64,000 nucleotides of DNA from assembly GCF_003952425.1 (NCBI RefSeq), contig NZ_CP034449.1, positions 5,754,001 to 5,818,000 on the forward strand, written 5' to 3'. Made by a program: the position numbers and the translations under genes. Position 1 is the first letter of the stretch, and each line of letters opens with the position of its first letter. Below are positions 51,356 to 59,167 of the stretch, in pieces. This DNA is from Mesorhizobium sp. M2A.F.Ca.ET.046.03.2.1. Its GTDB lineage: Bacteria > Pseudomonadota > Alphaproteobacteria > Rhizobiales > Rhizobiaceae. The notes below the pieces were generated by a model. It was not told the DNA's origin. It made no database searches and was given only the letters and a program-made list of their open reading frames with translations.

Positions 51356-52930
51356 ATGAGCGATAACGCGGCAGTCGAGCAGGAAGCGCCGGGTGGACGA
51401 CGCGGTCGCGGCGCCAGCGGCGGCGCGGCGGCACGCCGGGCAGCCCGTTCAGGCGGCGGTCCGGGCACCCAGCTCACGTACATCAAGCGCAAGATCAACG
51501 TCTACGAGGTCCTCAACGAGGAAGGCCTGGCGCTGATCGAGAAGAATACCGACACGGTGCTGGAAGAGATCGGCATCATCTTTCGCGATGACGCCGAGGC
51601 GCTGGCGCTGTGGAAGGAGGCGGGCGCCGACGTCAAGGGCGAGCGCGTGCATTTCCCCAAGGGGCTCTGCCGCTCGCTCTTGAAGACCGCGCCTTCGATC
51701 TACACCCAGCATGCGCGCAATCCGGACCGCTCGGTGCAGATCGGCGGCAACGCGACCGTGTTCGCGCCGGTCTACGGCCCGCCCTTCGTGCGCGACCTCG
51801 ACGGCAACCGCCGCTACGCGACGATCGAGGATTTCCAGAATTTCGTGAAGCTCGCCTATATGGCGCCGTCGATCCACCATTCAGGCGGCACAGTGTGCGA
51901 GCCGGTCGACGTGCCGGTCAACAAGCGCCACCTCGACATGATCTACGCGCATATCCGTTACTCGGACAAGCCGTTCATGGGCTCTGTGACCGCGCCGGAG
52001 CGGGCCGAGGATACGGTGGCGATGGCCAAGCTCGTCTTCGGCGACGACTTCGTCGAGAACAACACGGTGCTGACCAGCCTGATCAACGCCAACTCGCCGA
52101 TGGTGTTCGACGAAACGATGCTCGGCGCCCTGAAGGTCTATTCGCGCCACAACCAGGCCTGCATCGTCACGCCCTTCATCCTGGCCGGCGCGATGAGCCC
52201 GGTGACGGTCGCCGGCACACTGACGCAGGTGCTGGCCGAAGTGCTCGCTGGCGCCTCGTTCACGCAGTTGATCCGGCCGGGCGCGCCGGTGCTGTTCGGC
52301 ACCTTCGCCTCGTCGATCTCGATGCAGTCAGGCGCGCCGACCTTCGGCACGCCGGAGCCGTCGCTGGTCTCCTATGGCGCCGCCCAGCTGGCGCGCCGGC
52401 TCGGCCTGCCGTTCCGCACCGGCGGTTCGCTCTGCGCCTCGAAGATCCCGGATGCGCAGGCGGCCTATGAGAGCGCCAACACGCTCAACTCGACGATCCT
52501 CGCCGGCACCAATTTCGTGCTGCATTCGGCGGGCTGGCTCGAGGGCGGCCTCGCCTCCTGCTACGAGAAATTCATGATGGACATCGACCAGCTCGGCATG
52601 CAGCAGAAGTTCTGCGAGGGCGTCGACCTGTCGGAAAACGGCCAGGCGATGGACGCCATCCGCCAGGTCGGGCCGGGCAGCCATTATCTCGGCTGCGACC
52701 ATACCCAGGCGAATTTCCAGACGGCCTTCTACCGCTCCAACATCGCCGACAACAATTCCTACGAGCAGTGGCTGGCCGAGGGCGAGAAGACCGCGCCGCA
52801 GCGCGCCAACGAGCTCGCACGCCGCTGGCTTGAAAGCTACGAAGCGCCGCATCTCGATCCGGCCATCGACGAGGCGCTGAAGGAGTTCATCGCCAAGAAG
52901 AAAGGCTCGATGCCCGACGCCTTCACGTGA
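51356..52930 (+). CDS. Trimethylamine methyltransferase family protein, non-pyrrolysine (MttB/MtgB-like)
   Basis: The 524-residue protein belongs to COG5598. It reads through with no in-frame TAG, so it is of the non-pyrrolysine type; characterised members demethylate glycine betaine, proline betaine or carnitine. The barrel runs from about residue 45 to the end. Conserved stretches are PSIHHSGGTVCEPVDVPVNK, TPFILAGAMSPVTVAGTLTQ and VGPGSHYLGCDHTQANF. It should pass a methyl group to the B12 protein encoded divergently. Residues 1-38 are a low-complexity basic segment (GGRRGRGASGG, then ARRAARSGGG) outside the barrel. Glycine betaine is the favoured substrate given the DMGDH and sox genes, not proven. 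Confidence 0.9.
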   Translation: MSDNAAVEQEAPGGRRGRGASGGAAARRAARSGGGPGTQLTYIKRKINVYEVLNEEGLALIEKNTDTVLEEIGIIFRDDAEALALWKEAGADVKGERVHFPKGLCRSLLKTAPSIYTQHARNPDRSVQIGGNATVFAPVYGPPFVRDLDGNRRYATIEDFQNFVKLAYMAPSIHHSGGTVCEPVDVPVNKRHLDMIYAHIRYSDKPFMGSVTAPERAEDTVAMAKLVFGDDFVENNTVLTSLINANSPMVFDETMLGALKVYSRHNQACIVTPFILAGAMSPVTVAGTLTQVLAEVLAGASFTQLIRPGAPVLFGTFASSISMQSGAPTFGTPEPSLVSYGAAQLARRLGLPFRTGGSLCASKIPDAQAAYESANTLNSTILAGTNFVLHSAGWLEGGLASCYEKFMMDIDQLGMQQKFCEGVDLSENGQAMDAIRQVGPGSHYLGCDHTQANFQTAFYRSNIADNNSYEQWLAEGEKTAPQRANELARRWLESYEAPHLDPAIDEALKEFIAKKKGSMPDAFT

Positions 52931-53019
52931 AAGGAGCCCGATTCAGGCCGGGCTAAAGTGGCCGACATCATCCATAAGGAAGTCTGGCGGAGCGCGTTCT
53001 CCGACCCGGACCGGAAGGG

Positions 53020-53709
53020 ATGACTTTTTCCCGCGCTCGGGTCGAGGTGATTGCGGCCGAGCTCGCGGCCAGTGGCCTGATCCTTCGCGGCGGTTTCACC
53101 TTCGGCGACGATGAGATGGCGCCAGCCGGACTTTCCGGCTTTCCAGCCAAATCGGTGCTCCTTGTTGGACAGGCGGGCGCGGCGCCATGGCCATATTTCC
53201 AACGCTGGCTCGAGGGACAGCCTCGGCCCGTCGCCAACCCGCTCGACAGCTGGTCGCTCGAGGTGATTGGCGCCGTGGCGAAGGAATTCGGCGCGCGTGC
53301 CGTTTCGCCTTCAGACCGGCCTTACCTGCCGTTCCAGCAATGGGCGATGCGGGCGGAAGGGCTGAGGCCGTCGCCGCTGGGCATCCTCATGCATCCTCAG
53401 TATGGGCTTTGGCACGCCTATCGCGGCGCGTTGCTGTTCGAGGACAAGATTTCTGTTCCCGAACCTCATGCAGCGATTCATCTTTGCGACACATGCGTCG
53501 AAAAACGCTGCCTGAAATCCTGTCCGGTGGACGCCTATTCGGTGGATGGCTTTGCGCACCAGGCGTGCCTGGCGCATGTGCGCGGACCGCGAGGCGAGCC
53601 CTGCCGGAGCGGCGGCTGCCTCGACCGCAACGCCTGTCCCTATGGCGCTGAGTATCGCTATCCGGCCGATGTCCAGGCCTTCCATATGGCGGCGTTCGCC
53701 GGGGTGTAG
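53020..53709 (+). CDS. 4Fe-4S ferredoxin-like protein, possible corrinoid-system partner
   Basis: The 229-residue protein has a QueG-like N-terminal region (SGLILRGGFTFGDDE) and a cysteine-rich part near residues 155-210. The latter holds LCDTCVEKRCLKSCPVDAY, then a single C in HQACLAHV, then CRSGGCLDRNACPYG. This is enough for one or two 4Fe-4S clusters. The gene follows mttB by 90 nt on the same strand. QueG-type proteins bind both B12 and 4Fe-4S, so this could supply electrons or reactivate the corrinoid. GGAAGGG abuts the ATG, unusually close. Family identity is uncertain. Confidence 0.75.
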   Translation: MTFSRARVEVIAAELAASGLILRGGFTFGDDEMAPAGLSGFPAKSVLLVGQAGAAPWPYFQRWLEGQPRPVANPLDSWSLEVIGAVAKEFGARAVSPSDRPYLPFQQWAMRAEGLRPSPLGILMHPQYGLWHAYRGALLFEDKISVPEPHAAIHLCDTCVEKRCLKSCPVDAYSVDGFAHQACLAHVRGPRGEPCRSGGCLDRNACPYGAEYRYPADVQAFHMAAFAGV

Positions 53710-53814
53710 ACATTCTTCCGAACCGCACGGAAACTTGACCGCGATCGAAAGGTTCCGGCTTGCCCTGGAGGGCAGTGCGGATATCTATCGCCTGGCAACC
53801 GGCGGAGCGCGGGA

Positions 53815-54546
53815 ATGACGAAGCAGGACATCGAGATCAAGACCCAGGACGGCACGGCGAAGGCTCGGCTGTTTCGTCCAGCCGCGCCGGCCAAGGCCGG
53901 AATCATCCTCTACATGGATATTTTCGGTCCGCGTCCGGTGCTCGACCAGATGGCGGAGCGCCTCGCTGGGCATGGCTATGCCGTGCTGGTGCCCGATCTC
54001 TTCTACCGCTATGCGCCCTATGGCCCGTTCGATCCCAAAACCGCGTTCACCGAGGCAAAGACCAAGGCCCTGCTGTTGATGCTGAGCGGCGGTACGACGC
54101 AGGGCATGACCATCCGCGACGGCAGCGCCTTCCTCGACGCGTTCGCGGCCGAGGGCATTGACGGACCGATTGGCGTCGTCGGCTATTGCATGGGCGGCGC
54201 GCGGGCGTTGAACGCGGCGGCGAGCTATCCGGACCGGATCGTTGCCGCGGCAAGCTTCCATGGCGGTAATCTGGCCAGCGAAGCGGCCGACAGCCCGCAT
54301 CGCAAGGCGGCTTCGATCAAGGCGCGCGTCTATGTCGGCGTCGCCGGCGTCGATCATAGCTTCCCGCCCGAGCAGTCGGCGCGGCTGGCGGAGGCGCTCA
54401 GGGTGGCAGAGGTCGACCATACGATCGAGAACTATGTCGGCGTCGGCCATGGCTGGTGCGTGCCGGATCATAGCGTCTATGACAAGGCGGGGGCTGAACG
54501 CCACTGGAAGCGGCTGACGACGTTTTTCAAAGAGACGCTGGGCTGA
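53815..54546 (+). CDS. Dienelactone hydrolase family protein
   Basis: The 243-residue alpha/beta hydrolase has the nucleophile elbow GYCMGGARALNAA with the catalytic cysteine typical of dienelactone hydrolases, an Asp in VGVAGVDHSFPPEQ and a His in GVGHGWCVPDH. It hydrolyses lactones or esters in the cytoplasm; the native substrate is unknown. It follows the ferredoxin gene by 105 nt without an evident terminator, so co-transcription is possible. Confidence 0.88.
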   Translation: MTKQDIEIKTQDGTAKARLFRPAAPAKAGIILYMDIFGPRPVLDQMAERLAGHGYAVLVPDLFYRYAPYGPFDPKTAFTEAKTKALLLMLSGGTTQGMTIRDGSAFLDAFAAEGIDGPIGVVGYCMGGARALNAAASYPDRIVAAASFHGGNLASEAADSPHRKAASIKARVYVGVAGVDHSFPPEQSARLAEALRVAEVDHTIENYVGVGHGWCVPDHSVYDKAGAERHWKRLTTFFKETLG

Positions 54547-54600
54547 GTTTCGGTCTCGGATTGTAGTGCGCGTGGCCTAGCGCGAGCCCTCGAATGTCCG

Positions 54601-54655
54601 CGCCGCCCCTCATCCGCCCTTCGGGCACCTTCTCCCCGTGGAACGGAGAGAAGGA
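54601..54655. repeat. RIME-like palindromic repeat, uninterrupted copy
   Basis: It contains CGCCCCTCATCCGCCCTTCG and a CCTTCTCCCCGT / ACGGAGAGAAGG hairpin with a GGA-type loop. It matches 479-521 plus 1881-1895 closely and shows what the locus at 521/1881 looked like before the IS inserted. Confidence 0.8.
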
Positions 54656-54725
54656 AAAAGTGGTGCCGCAAAAAAATCTTTTCATCGCCCCAAGGATTGG
54701 CCATTAGCCTTCGTCCAACGGGCAA

Positions 54726-55283
54726 ATGACGGCGATGATGCTGGACGACAGCGAAGCCTCCGATGCCGAGTTGATCGGGCGGGCGAGGGGCGGAGACAGG
54801 GGGGCTTTCGGCAAACTGGTCGAAAGGCACTATGGCTTCGTCTATCGCGCCGCCTATCGCTGGTGCGGCAGGAAGGCCGACGCCGAGGACATTGCTCAGG
54901 ATGTCTGCGTGCGGCTCGGCCGCGCGATCCGCGACTATCAGGGCAATGGCGCCTTCACGACATGGCTCTATGCCATGACGCTGAATGCTTCGCGCGACAT
55001 GATGCGCAAGCGCGCCCGCGATACCGCCAAGGCCGATGCCTATGGCGCCTATGCGTCGATCGCGGGCGAGGTGCCAGCGGACGATCCCGCCGATGCGTTG
55101 TGGACGGCGGTGCGGCTGCTGCCGGACAAGCAACGCGATGCGGTGCTGCTCGTCTATGGCGAAGGTCTCAACCACGCGGCGGCGGCGGAGGTGATGGCGA
55201 TCTCGGAGACGACGGTTTCCTGGCACATCCATGAAGCGAAGAAACGGTTGAAGCTGCTGATGCGTTCAGCCGGGGAAGTGTGA
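54726..55283 (+). CDS. RNA polymerase sigma factor, ECF type
   Basis: The 185-residue protein has region 2 (about residues 22-88, with ERHYGFVYRAAYRWCGR, DAEDIAQDVCVRL and TWLYAMTLNASRD) and region 4 (about 125-178, with LLPDKQRDAVLLVYGEGLNH and a HTH ETTVSWHIHEAKKRL). It directs RNA polymerase to a small regulon. No separate anti-sigma gene follows. The downstream VWA protein overlaps its end by 4 nt from GTG 55280, or starts 3 nt after it at ATG 55286, and has a short cytoplasmic N-terminus before a membrane helix, so that protein could serve as regulator. Confidence 0.9.
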   Translation: MTAMMLDDSEASDAELIGRARGGDRGAFGKLVERHYGFVYRAAYRWCGRKADAEDIAQDVCVRLGRAIRDYQGNGAFTTWLYAMTLNASRDMMRKRARDTAKADAYGAYASIAGEVPADDPADALWTAVRLLPDKQRDAVLLVYGEGLNHAAAAEVMAISETTVSWHIHEAKKRLKLLMRSAGEV

Positions 55284-55285
55284 CC

Positions 55286-57478
55286 ATGGTCGACGACAAC
55301 GAACTCGAAAGGCTGCGTGACATCGCTGTGCCGGCGCCGGACGGCGAAGCGAAGGCGCGTGCGATGGCCGCCGCAATGCAGGCGTTCGACCTCGATGAAA
55401 AAACTTCGACGGCCCCCCAAGGAACGTCCGCAGGCCTTCGTCTCACGGAGCGAGCACAAAAGCTCTGGAGAGACATCATGCAACGGAAACTCATTGCCAC
55501 GCCGGCCATCACCGCGCTGGTCGCACTGCCTATCGCCGGATATGCCGCTTTCGAGATGCTGAAGGAACAGCCGCCCTTCATTAACGGCAACGGCAAGGTC
55601 ACCGAGACGGTGGCCGACAAGCCGGTAGCGCAGAAGCCCGCGCCGATGCAACCGGCGATCAACGAGCCGCTGCCGGCTGCGCCGGCGAAGGAGAAGAAGA
55701 CCGGCGCGGACGCGGAGACCCGGACCAATTCACAAATGGTGCCGGCAACGCCGCTCGAGCCGGCGACCGAGGTCGACAACCTGCTCAAGCAGGAGGCAAC
55801 GCCCGAAGCCGAGCCCGCCCTGCAACCCGCGCCAGCCGAGAGTGGCCAACTCGCAACCGGCGGTAAGGACGGGGTCGGGGTAATTGCGGGCTATTCCCCC
55901 AAGCGGAGCGCCGACGAGTTGGAGCGAGCCGACAAGGCGCCGGCAGGGGTAGCGGCGGCGATCCCGGCGTCTCCTCCGGCAATGGCCGATTTTAAGCTGA
56001 TGGTGCAGCCCGCGCCCATGCCGGCTGACCAGATGCAGCCGCAGGAGGAAAACCGCGACCGCATCGAGACTTTCAAGACCAATCCGGTGCATGAAACGGC
56101 GCAGGACCCGGTCTCGACCTTCTCGATCGATGTCGACACGGCTTCCTATTCCTTCGTGCGGCGCTCCCTGAAGGAAGGCAGCCTGCCTGATCCGGACACC
56201 GTCCGGGTCGAGGAAATGATCAATTACTTCCCCTACGACTGGAAGGGTCCGGATTCGGCCGCGACGCCGTTCAACTCGACAGTCACCGTCATGCCGACGC
56301 CGTGGAACGAGCACACCAAGCTCATGCATGTCGCGATCAAGGGTTTCGACGTGAAGCCGGCCGAGCAGCCCAAGGCCAACCTCGTCTTCCTGATCGATGT
56401 GTCGGGCTCGATGGACGAGCCGGACAAGCTGCCGCTGCTCAAATCCGCCTTTCGCCTGCTGGTCAGCAAGCTCAAGCCCGACGACACCGTCTCGATCGTC
56501 ACCTATGCCGGCAATGCCGGCACGGTGCTGATGCCGACCAAGGCGGCGGAAAAGCAGAAAATCCTTGCGGCCATCGATAATCTCGAGCCCGGCGGATCGA
56601 CGGCCGGTGAGGAAGGCATCCGCGAAGCCTACAAGCTTGCGCAGCAATCCTTCGTCAAGGACGGCGTCAACCGCGTGATGCTCGCCACCGACGGCGACTT
56701 CAATGTCGGCCAGACCGATGACGACGATCTCAAGCAAACGATCGAGAAGGAGCGCAAGACCGGCGTCTTCCTCTCGGTGTTCGGTTTCGGGCGCGGCAAT
56801 CTCAACGACCAGATGATGCAGACCATTGCCCAGAACGGCAACGGCACGGCCGCCTATATCGACACTTTGGCCGAAGCCGAGAAGGTGCTGGTCGAGGATG
56901 CCTCCTCGACGCTGTTCACCATCGCCAAGGACGTCAAGATCCAGGTCGAGTTCAATCCGGCCAAGGTCTCCGAATACCGTCTCATCGGTTATGAGACCCG
57001 AGCCCTCAACCGCGAGGATTTCAACAATGACCGCGTCGATGCCGGCGATATCGGTTCGGGCCATTCGGTGACGGCGGTCTATGAAATCACGCCGAAAGGG
57101 AGCGGCGGCGAGCAGGTCGATCCGCTGCGCTACGGCCAGGCCAAGGTCGACAATGGCGGCGTCGCCAATGCCGACGAATATGCCTTCGTCAAGATCCGCT
57201 ACAAGCTGCCGAGCGAGAATGTCTCGAAGCTGATCACCACGCCGGTGACCGCCGCCAATGAGGTCTCGTCCTTCGACGCGGCCGGCGCCGACCAGCGCTT
57301 CTCGGTGGCCGTCGCGGCCTTCGGGCAGAAGCTGCGCGACGAGGACCAGACGGCGAATTTCGGCTATGACCGCATCGCCGAGATCGCCGACGCCGCGCGC
57401 GGCGCCGATCCGTTCGGCTACAGGGCGGAGTTCCTGTCGCTGGTGCGCCTGGCCTCATCGCTGGACGGTAATAAATAG
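55286..57478 (+). CDS. VWA domain protein (YfbK-like) with DUF3520
   Basis: The protein of about 730 residues has a short cytoplasmic N-terminus (about 1-68) and one membrane helix (about 72-90, IATPAITALVALPIAGYAAF). A long Pro/Ala/Glu-rich periplasmic linker reaches to about 250. A YfbK N-terminal region with DPVSTFSIDVDTASYSFVRR follows, then a VWA domain whose MIDAS motif is DVSGSMDEP (about residue 373), and a DUF3520-like C-terminus. ATG 55286 has GGGAAG 8 nt upstream; GTG 55280 is the alternative. The N-terminal segment before the helix may bind the sigma factor encoded just upstream, as in sigma/anti-sigma fusions. The terminator at 57510 closes the pair. Confidence 0.87.
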   Translation: MVDDNELERLRDIAVPAPDGEAKARAMAAAMQAFDLDEKTSTAPQGTSAGLRLTERAQKLWRDIMQRKLIATPAITALVALPIAGYAAFEMLKEQPPFINGNGKVTETVADKPVAQKPAPMQPAINEPLPAAPAKEKKTGADAETRTNSQMVPATPLEPATEVDNLLKQEATPEAEPALQPAPAESGQLATGGKDGVGVIAGYSPKRSADELERADKAPAGVAAAIPASPPAMADFKLMVQPAPMPADQMQPQEENRDRIETFKTNPVHETAQDPVSTFSIDVDTASYSFVRRSLKEGSLPDPDTVRVEEMINYFPYDWKGPDSAATPFNSTVTVMPTPWNEHTKLMHVAIKGFDVKPAEQPKANLVFLIDVSGSMDEPDKLPLLKSAFRLLVSKLKPDDTVSIVTYAGNAGTVLMPTKAAEKQKILAAIDNLEPGGSTAGEEGIREAYKLAQQSFVKDGVNRVMLATDGDFNVGQTDDDDLKQTIEKERKTGVFLSVFGFGRGNLNDQMMQTIAQNGNGTAAYIDTLAEAEKVLVEDASSTLFTIAKDVKIQVEFNPAKVSEYRLIGYETRALNREDFNNDRVDAGDIGSGHSVTAVYEITPKGSGGEQVDPLRYGQAKVDNGGVANADEYAFVKIRYKLPSENVSKLITTPVTAANEVSSFDAAGADQRFSVAVAAFGQKLRDEDQTANFGYDRIAEIADAARGADPFGYRAEFLSLVRLASSLDGNK

Positions 57479-57509
57479 GGCGTTGCGAATTGAACGAAGG
57501 CCGGCGGGA

Positions 57510-57547
57510 CTAAGCGCGTCGCGGGTGCGACGCGCTTAGGTTTTTTT
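57510..57547 (+). terminator. Rho-independent terminator of the sigma/VWA operon
   Basis: CTAAGCGCGTCGC (57510-57522) and GCGACGCGCTTAG (57527-57539) form a perfect 13-bp stem with a GGGT loop, followed by a run of seven T. The stem shares its AAGCGCG word with module 1 of the repeat at 34454. Confidence 0.9.
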
Positions 57548-57548
57548 G

Positions 57549-57600
57549 ATGCATGTCGTTGCCCCAGAACCGCTGCACACTTCTGGGCGACATGCATTGT
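57549..57600. repeat. Rhizobial intergenic repeat, copy 5
   Basis: Arms ATGCATGTCG and CGACATGCAT enclose CCCCAGAACCGC and ACACTTCTGGG. Paired changes in the inner stem (CCAGAA / TTCTGG against CCAAAA / TTTTGG elsewhere) keep the pairing, which suggests selection for the hairpin. Confidence 0.82.
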
Positions 57601-57701
57601 CCCGTCGGCCTTTTTTGCAATCGTTAAATTGCGCGGCTTTTCCGGAACATCATTGCAATCAGCGTCTGTTAGTCAGTGCTGATAGATTTGAGGGACCAGC
57701 A

Positions 57702-57974
57702 GTGCATATCACGACAATCGGCAATGCGAACGCGACGGCGGCCAATGCGCCGGTGCGGGGGTCGTCAGCGGCTTCGGCTGATTCGGCGCGAATTCGAAGC
57801 GATGTCGATGCCGCCCGCAACACGGCGCTTTCGGCGCTCAACAACGACCGTTTTCGCGTCATGCTGGAACAGATCAGCGATCCGGGCGCGTCGGGCGCGC
57901 TGGCGACAATGAATTCCGAGAACGTCGTCGATTTCAACACCGCGCTGTCGCGCTACGCCGAAAACAGCAAATAG
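57702..57974 (+). CDS. Small protein of unknown function (GTG start)
   Basis: The 90-residue ORF starts at GTG 57702, preceded by GAGGGA at 57690-57695, a strong ribosome site at good spacing. In-frame ATGs further upstream lie inside the repeat and are unlikely. The protein is polar, Ala/Ser/Asn-rich, predicted soluble and helical (NTALSALNNDRFRVMLEQIS). I do not recognise it. It converges on the homocysteine methyltransferase gene with 9 nt between. Confidence 0.6.
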   Translation: MHITTIGNANATAANAPVRGSSAASADSARIRSDVDAARNTALSALNNDRFRVMLEQISDPGASGALATMNSENVVDFNTALSRYAENSK

Positions 57975-57983
57975 ACAGGCCCG

Positions 57984-59000
57984 TCAGGCGCGGCTGCGCC
58001 TGCGTTCGCGCCTGCCTTCGCCGCTGTCCCCGGCGCTTGCGGTCTTGTTGCGCATCGGACCGATGCGCTCGACGATCGTCGCGACGGTCGGGCGCTCGGC
58101 CTTGGTGTGGCCGTCGAGCGCCTTGCGCATGGCGGCAAGGTGGGCGAAGGAGGTGCCGCAGCAGCCGCCGACGATCTTGGCGCCGGCATCGACCGCCAGC
58201 CGCACATAATCGGACATCAGCTCCGGCGTGCCTGAATAGTGAATTTCACTGCCGCGGAATTCCGGAATGCCGCAATTGCCCTTGACGATCACGGTCGCCT
58301 CCGGCTTCGCCTCGGTCATGTCGAGCAGCGAAGCGAGGATATCGGAAGCGCCGACGCCGCAATTGGCGCCGACACCGAGCGGGGCCTGCGACAGGCCGTC
58401 GGCAACGGCGTGGATGTCCTTCGGCAGCAGGCCCATCATGGTGCGGCCGGCGGTGTCGAAGGAACCAGTATAGGTATAGGGCAGGCCGACGCGGATGGCG
58501 GCTTCGGCCGCGGCGCGGATCTCGTCGGGCGCCGACATGGTCTCGACCCAGGCGACTTCGGCGCCGCCGGCCTTGAGACCCTCGATCTGCTCGGCGAAGG
58601 CATCGACGGCATCGTCATAGGTCAGGGCGCCGAGCGGCACCAGCAACTCGCCGGTCGGGCCGACGGAGCCGGCGACGATCACCTTGCGGCCGGCCTTGTC
58701 GGCGACGGAGCGGGCGATCTCAGCGGCGCGCTTGTTCAACTCGTGCACGCGGTCCTGCGCATGATGCAGCTTGAGCCGGTGGCGGGTGCCGCCGAAGGAG
58801 TTGGTCAGGATGATGTCGGCGCCGGCATCGACGAAGTTCTGATGCAGGCTGGCAATCGTCTCGGGCGAAGTTTCATTAAGCAACTCGGGCGCTTCGCCGG
58901 CCTCGAGACCCATGGCGAACAGATTGGTGCCGGTGGCGCCGTCGGCCAGGAGCACGCCCTTTTCGGCCAGCAATGCGTCAATCGGGTTGGTCGCGGTCAT
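57984..59000 (-). CDS. Homocysteine S-methyltransferase (corrinoid-linked or betaine-type)
   Basis: The 338-residue TIM barrel is of the S-methyl_trans (BHMT/MetH N-terminal) family. LLADGATGTNLFAMGLE is the N-terminal motif, and the zinc cysteines are in GANCGVGASD (about residue 213) and GGCCGTS (about 278). It methylates homocysteine to methionine. With separate B12 and folate modules nearby it can serve as the homocysteine module of a split MetH. Direct use of betaine is also possible. ATG 59000 is preferred to 59027, which would leave only 6 nt to the operator palindrome. The last ~20 residues form a basic tail (GEGRRERRRSRA) outside the barrel. Confidence 0.88.
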   Translation of the reverse strand: MTATNPIDALLAEKGVLLADGATGTNLFAMGLEAGEAPELLNETSPETIASLHQNFVDAGADIILTNSFGGTRHRLKLHHAQDRVHELNKRAAEIARSVADKAGRKVIVAGSVGPTGELLVPLGALTYDDAVDAFAEQIEGLKAGGAEVAWVETMSAPDEIRAAAEAAIRVGLPYTYTGSFDTAGRTMMGLLPKDIHAVADGLSQAPLGVGANCGVGASDILASLLDMTEAKPEATVIVKGNCGIPEFRGSEIHYSGTPELMSDYVRLAVDAGAKIVGGCCGTSFAHLAAMRKALDGHTKAERPTVATIVERIGPMRNKTASAGDSGEGRRERRRSRA

Positions 59001-59032
59001 GGCTTTTGCTTTCGTGTTCGAATTCAAATAAC

Positions 59033-59054
59033 GATATAAAGAAGTCTTTATGTC
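59033..59054. promoter_or_regulatory. Palindromic operator GATATAAAGA / TCTTTATGTC (SamR/SahR-like)
   Basis: The left arm is identical to that at 44753-44762, and the right arm differs by one base. The spacer is AG. It lies 33 nt upstream of the homocysteine methyltransferase start. It ties this gene to the folate methyltransferase gene 14 kb away under one regulator. Confidence 0.7.
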
Positions 59055-59167
59055 CAGTCAACGCGTTTGCGGCTGAGAAGACCTTATAGGCCGGATTGAT
59101 CTCGGCATCGATTTCGATGCAGGCCTCACCATTGGTTGGATGGTGGTCGACCGGGCAGGGCAAGCGC

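Noticed and set aside
51356..52930. Pyrrolysine-dependent trimethylamine methyltransferase
   Set aside because: The frame reads through 524 codons without an in-frame amber codon, and no pyrrolysine genes are visible.
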